This document shows positions 13,752 through 16,961 of a stretch of 16,961 nt of DNA, one piece after another. Source of the DNA: Thermoplasmata archaeon (GTDB taxonomy: Archaea > Thermoplasmatota > E2 > DHVEG-1 > B18-G2); contig JAGGWT010000052.1 in NCBI GenBank assembly GCA_021163455.1, positions 1-16,961 on the forward strand, read 5' to 3'. A model generated the notes under the pieces. It worked only from the letters and a program-made list of their open reading frames with translations. It was not told the origin of the DNA and made no database searches. The translations under genes and the position numbers were made by a program. Every line of letters begins with the position of its first letter. Position 1 is the stretch's first letter.

Positions 13752-14491
13752 ATTTTATCACCAAAATTAAACATATTCCACTTATCTTTCAGGTCATCGT
13801 AATCGATATTGTATCTCTGGAATATCTCTTCTATACACTCGGTTGCCGGTTTTTCCAGAATCCCTCTGCATCCTATGCACGGTGAGCCTCTGGATGGGCA
13901 TATGGCGTTGCACCCTGCGAGTGTTATGGGACCGAGACACAATCTTCCTTCATCAAAAAGGCACGGGTTTTCTTTCTTCTTGCACTCAACGCATACCGGG
14001 TAATTGGGTAGTTCTGGTTTCTTTCCAGAAGAGATGGATATCACAAATCTCTTGAACTCATTTCTATCTATAGGGCATCCAGGGATGTAATAATCCACCT
14101 TAACAACCTCATCCACAGATTTCGCCTTATGGACGTTGAAGAAAGGGTTGCTCACCAATTTTTTATCTCCATACACTGATTCTATGAGTTCATTTTCATC
14201 AAACCTGTTTCTCATCTTGTTTATACCACCAAGACATGCACAACTTCCAAGAGCTACAAGTATATCGGCGTGTTCTCTTATATCTTTGAGTCTTTCCTCA
14301 TCCATAGGTCTGCTGATAGATCCCTCCACGAAAGCTATATCGTAATCACCTGAATGGACATCTGATATCTCTCTGAATGATACAATATCGACAATCTCTA
14401 TAAGTTTTAGAATCTCATCCTCCATGTTTGCTATCTGGAGTTGACAACCTTCGCAGCCTGCAAAATCGAAGAAAGCTACTCTTGGTTTCAT
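13736..14491 (-). CDS. hydD: [NiFe] hydrogenase small (delta) subunit
   Basis: A 251-residue electron-transfer subunit that pairs with the catalytic subunit. The proximal [4Fe-4S] cluster ligands are Cys13 and Cys16 (AGCEGCQLQ), Cys84 (LGSCAC) and Cys139 (PGCP). Eight more cysteines in the C-terminal part (167, 170, 177, 185, 194, 198, 205, 208) suit two further clusters, as in group 3b delta subunits. There is no Tat signal, so the complex is cytosolic. ATG has an excellent Shine-Dalgarno GGAGGTG (14497-14503) and overlaps the fusion gene stop by four bases (ATGA). The order fusion, delta, alpha, protease follows the hydBGDA arrangement known from Thermococcales. Confidence 0.95.
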   Translation of the reverse strand: MKPRVAFFDFAGCEGCQLQIANMEDEILKLIEIVDIVSFREISDVHSGDYDIAFVEGSISRPMDEERLKDIREHADILVALGSCACLGGINKMRNRFDENELIESVYGDKKLVSNPFFNVHKAKSVDEVVKVDYYIPGCPIDRNEFKRFVISISSGKKPELPNYPVCVECKKKENPCLFDEGRLCLGPITLAGCNAICPSRGSPCIGCRGILEKPATECIEEIFQRYNIDYDDLKDKWNMFNFGDKIWRKE

Positions 14492-16404
14492 TGAAACACC
14501 TCCGGAAGATTCCTTATATCAGAATATCTGAAAACAGGTCCCTCTTTACACACGTATATACCATTTATCTGACAGTGTCCACATCTTCCTAAACCACACT
14601 TCATTCTTCTCTCCAGTGAAACAAGGATATTGGTATCTTTGATACCTGCATCTTCAAGGCATTTGATAACAAACTTGTACATCACAGGCGGGCCAACCAC
14701 CAGCGATACAGTCTCTTTGGGATTCTGTATTTCTATCTCATTGAAAAGTGTGGTGACTACACCTACGCTGTGATTCCACTTCATACCTTCTGGACAGGTA
14801 TCTACAGATAGTCTTATTTCGACATCATCGACTTCCTTCCATTTCTCCATCTCATCCATGAAAAGCATATCCTTTGGTGTTCTCGCTCCATACAGGATAT
14901 AAATTTTTCCAAATCGTGGTCTATTATCTTTGGATAACACATACTTTATGAGAGATCGGAGGGGTACAATACCAATTCCTCCCGCAACAAAAAGAAGGTC
15001 CTTTCCTTCCAGATCCTCTACTCTGAAACCTTTACCCAGGGGACCCCTTATTCCGAGCTTTTCACCCTCTTTCATGCTGTGCATACGATTGGTCAGGTTA
15101 CCCACTTTTCTGATGACGAGTTCAAATCTGTTATCTCCACTTGGAGGGGAAGAGATTGATATGGGCGCTTCTCCCACTCCAAACACAGATACCTCTACAA
15201 ACTGCCCCGGTTCGAAATGGAATGAATCTCTGCTGAGGAGTTCGATTTCAAATAGTTTCTCGTTCTCAGTTAGAGGTTCAATCCTTCTTATGACAGCAGG
15301 CTCTGGTAAAATATGAGATTCTGCTTCCACACCCTCTATCATCCTGTATACCAGTTTGCCTTTGGATTCATGTTTTCTTCTGGATAATGTGTTAAAAACA
15401 TTTGCTGGATCAGCTATCTTTGGTATGCATGCCGTGATACATCTTCCACAGCCCACGCATGCTATAAAGTTGTATCTCATGGGTATGTAGAGCCCTTTTC
15501 TGTAGAACCTGTGCCTGTATCTTTCGGATTTGTCTTTTCTAAAAATCTCCCCACTTGCTATTTTTGTGAAATCTGGCAGCAGACAACTGTCCCACGTTCT
15601 TATCCTTTCTCCATCTTCCAGAGTTAATGATATCTCGTCCCTGATGTCATAACAGTAGCAGGTTGGACAAACTAAAGTGCATGAACCGCACTGTAAGCAT
15701 TTCTTTGATTCTTCTTCCCATAAAGGATGTTCAAATACATCCATCAAAAGGAAAGGAATCTGGTCCTTCTCGATATCGAGTTTAACCTTGTATCTATCAG
15801 GAAGTGCTTTCCTGTGGTTTTCAACATCCTTTATATCTTGGTCACTGGCTTCTTTTATATTCCTTGCGTAGTCCATCAATATTTTTCTTCCTCTTTCGCT
15901 GCCGATTTCTATTATTACTTTCTTACCCAGGTCTGTCAGCATTAAATCAAAACCGTCTTTCACAACATGGGTACCAAGACTCGAGGCAAACGAAAAATCA
16001 TTCACCCTCAGAATGTCTGAACCTATAATTATGGTATTTTCTCTTCTCTGTTTATAAAGTTCATCCGGTCGCCCCTCCATGTAGACCATGTCCATTTGCT
16101 TTAAGGCTACAATGTCGTATGGGTGCACGCCTATTATCACTCTTTTTGCATTGTCTCCTAACAATTCACCCTTCTGTTCGCCAACATTGAATTTTATCAT
16201 TTTTTCATAGGGCGGAAGGAAGAATTTTTTTGGAGGAAGAATGGTAACATCATGGTCAAGCCGCAGCTCGGCGGCGCTCTCCAGATGCGAGAAAACAAAA
16301 CGTCCCTTCTTTTCTTTCACACCTATGGTTTCAAAACTGTTTATCAGGTTGTTTACAAATGCCAAAAAATCGTCCTTTTCCAATCTGTAAATTTCTCCAT
16401 TCAT
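14488..16404 (-). CDS. Fused sulfhydrogenase beta-gamma subunit (HydB-HydG fusion)
   Basis: A 638-residue electron-transfer protein. Residues 1 to about 345 match the beta subunit (HydB/AsrA type), with two [4Fe-4S] groups: CLQCGSCTLVCPTCYC (236-251) and CVGCGRCITACIPKIADP (316-333). From about 366 the chain matches the gamma subunit (HydG/AsrB type). It has an FAD-binding barrel with GEAPISISS (411-419), an NAD(P)-binding stretch LFVAGGIGIVPLRS (471-484) and a [2Fe-2S] site at Cys603, Cys608, Cys611 and Cys619. These are separate genes in Pyrococcus; here one frame spans the junction with no internal stop. Electrons would pass from the small subunit via 4Fe-4S and 2Fe-2S to FAD and NAD(P). 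Related sulfite reductase AsrAB is the alternative, but the adjacent hydrogenase genes settle the context. The start lacks a Shine-Dalgarno site. Confidence 0.92.
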   Translation of the reverse strand: MNGEIYRLEKDDFLAFVNNLINSFETIGVKEKKGRFVFSHLESAAELRLDHDVTILPPKKFFLPPYEKMIKFNVGEQKGELLGDNAKRVIIGVHPYDIVALKQMDMVYMEGRPDELYKQRRENTIIIGSDILRVNDFSFASSLGTHVVKDGFDLMLTDLGKKVIIEIGSERGRKILMDYARNIKEASDQDIKDVENHRKALPDRYKVKLDIEKDQIPFLLMDVFEHPLWEEESKKCLQCGSCTLVCPTCYCYDIRDEISLTLEDGERIRTWDSCLLPDFTKIASGEIFRKDKSERYRHRFYRKGLYIPMRYNFIACVGCGRCITACIPKIADPANVFNTLSRRKHESKGKLVYRMIEGVEAESHILPEPAVIRRIEPLTENEKLFEIELLSRDSFHFEPGQFVEVSVFGVGEAPISISSPPSGDNRFELVIRKVGNLTNRMHSMKEGEKLGIRGPLGKGFRVEDLEGKDLLFVAGGIGIVPLRSLIKYVLSKDNRPRFGKIYILYGARTPKDMLFMDEMEKWKEVDDVEIRLSVDTCPEGMKWNHSVGVVTTLFNEIEIQNPKETVSLVVGPPVMYKFVIKCLEDAGIKDTNILVSLERRMKCGLGRCGHCQINGIYVCKEGPVFRYSDIRNLPEVFQ

Positions 16405-16426
16405 GGTTGATTGACCGAATAAGAAA

Positions 16427-16437
16427 ATAATTATTAA
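16427..16437 (-). promoter_or_regulatory. Possible promoter of the hydrogenase operon
   Basis: The minus strand reads TTAATAATTAT at 23-33 bases before the ATG at 16404. It overlaps the stop codon of the upstream pyrophosphatase gene. With no Shine-Dalgarno site before that ATG, a leaderless transcript starting here is likely, although read-through from upstream is also possible. Confidence 0.4.
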
Positions 16438-16961
16438 CGATTTCTCTTTTTCTCCAGATACCTTATCAGCATCTGTATGGATTTCCCTCTGTGGGAATAC
16501 ATGTTTTTTTCTGATACATCCATCTCTCCAAAGGTTTTGGTTGCTCCTTCAGGATAAAAGATGGGATCGAAGCCAAAACCTTTGGACCCCCTCTTTTCCG
16601 TAGATATCCTCCCCTTGCACTCTCCTACGAATATCCTGACCCTCTTTCCCCTTTCCTTGTAAGCAACCACGGATTTAAACATGGCCTCTCTGTCAGTTAC
16701 ACCTTCCATGAGTTTTAAAATACCGTCACATCCTATCTTTTTGAATACATATGCAGAGTACACTCCTGGAAATCCCTTCAGAGATTTTATGAATAAGCCG
16801 GCATCCTCCAGAAAAAAGGGTTTGTCTATCTTTCTGGAAAGATACTTTATACCGTAAATAGCCACCTCTTCTAGAGTATCGGCCTGTATCTCCGGGTAAC
16901 CCTTATCGTACTGTTTAACTTCTATACCTATCCGTCTGAATTTTTCTCTTGCCTCTCTAAA
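16434..16961 (-). CDS. rdgB: XTP/dITP pyrophosphatase (Ham1/RdgB), 5' end outside window
   Basis: This housekeeping enzyme hydrolyses XTP, ITP and dITP to monophosphates and keeps deaminated purines out of nucleic acids. The 175 residues present start inside the protein; the frame stays open to the window edge, and the N-terminal substrate-binding (S/T)xNxxK motif lies beyond it. Visible motifs are GYPEIQADTLEEVA, FFLEDAGLFI with the metal-binding acidic residues, LKGFPGVYSAYV, GSKGFGFDPIF and the C-terminal SHRGKS. A GTG at 16865 is a possible internal start, but the conserved sequence before it shows the gene is longer. It lies 29 bases upstream of the hydrogenase operon on the same strand. 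Confidence 0.95.
   Translation of the reverse strand, partial: FREAREKFRRIGIEVKQYDKGYPEIQADTLEEVAIYGIKYLSRKIDKPFFLEDAGLFIKSLKGFPGVYSAYVFKKIGCDGILKLMEGVTDREAMFKSVVAYKERGKRVRIFVGECKGRISTEKRGSKGFGFDPIFYPEGATKTFGEMDVSEKNMYSHRGKSIQMLIRYLEKKRNR

Noticed and set aside
14488..16404. Anaerobic sulfite reductase AsrA/AsrB as the identity of the fusion protein
   Set aside because: The domains are related, but the gene overlaps a [NiFe] small subunit followed by the large subunit and protease, and no AsrC-like siroheme protein is present.
1..16961. CRISPR arrays, insertion sequences, prophage genes, rRNA genes
   Set aside because: No regularly spaced repeats, transposase or integrase motifs, or rRNA sequence could be seen on either strand.

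Overview
The window reads as a segment of an archaeal, most likely euryarchaeal, chromosome. Its information-processing genes are archaeal in type: ribosomal protein L21e, RNA polymerase subunit Rpo4, Pus10, a DUF655 protein, a Dim1/KsgA methyltransferase and a GPN-loop GTPase. The two tRNA genes do not encode CCA. Several genes have a TATA-like box 24-31 bases before the ATG and no Shine-Dalgarno site, as expected for leaderless archaeal mRNAs. A sulfhydrogenase-type [NiFe] hydrogenase and the archaeal GTP cyclohydrolase MptA suggest an anaerobe. I cannot assign a genus.

Layout. Positions 3-1409 (+) hold the C-terminal part of isoleucyl-tRNA synthetase. It abuts a convergent minus-strand group of single genes: a HAD phosphatase, a small nitroreductase and a GPN-loop GTPase. 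A secreted metallophosphoesterase (+) follows, then tRNA-Thr (-). MptA (+) faces an UPF0104-family membrane protein (-). That membrane protein shares a compact bidirectional promoter region with a plus-strand operon of six genes: an NADP-type isocitrate/isopropylmalate dehydrogenase family enzyme, pus10, rpl21e, rpo4, the DUF655 gene and ksgA/dim1. A GNAT acetyltransferase (+) and tRNA-Glu (-) come next. The rest (12001-16404, minus) is a tightly overlapping hydrogenase operon, followed by a truncated XTP/dITP pyrophosphatase gene at the window edge.

How the genes work together. The hydrogenase operon encodes a complete group 3b (sulfhydrogenase-like) enzyme. The beta subunit (4Fe-4S electron transfer) and gamma subunit (FAD/NAD(P)/2Fe-2S) are fused into one 638-residue chain. 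The small subunit, the large subunit and the dedicated endopeptidase that trims the large subunit follow in order. The enzyme would couple H2 to NAD(P)(H), and the nearby dehydrogenase carries an NADP-type cofactor pocket. The six-gene plus-strand operon links a central-carbon enzyme with rRNA and tRNA modification, the ribosome and RNA polymerase.

The most notable points are the beta-gamma fusion, the protease ribosome-binding site lying inside the codons for the tail that the protease removes, a GPN GTPase whose signature loop reads Gly-Ile-Asn, and a set of leaderless promoters with identical spacing. I found no CRISPR array, insertion sequence, rRNA or prophage. All calls come from reading the sequence; no database search was run.
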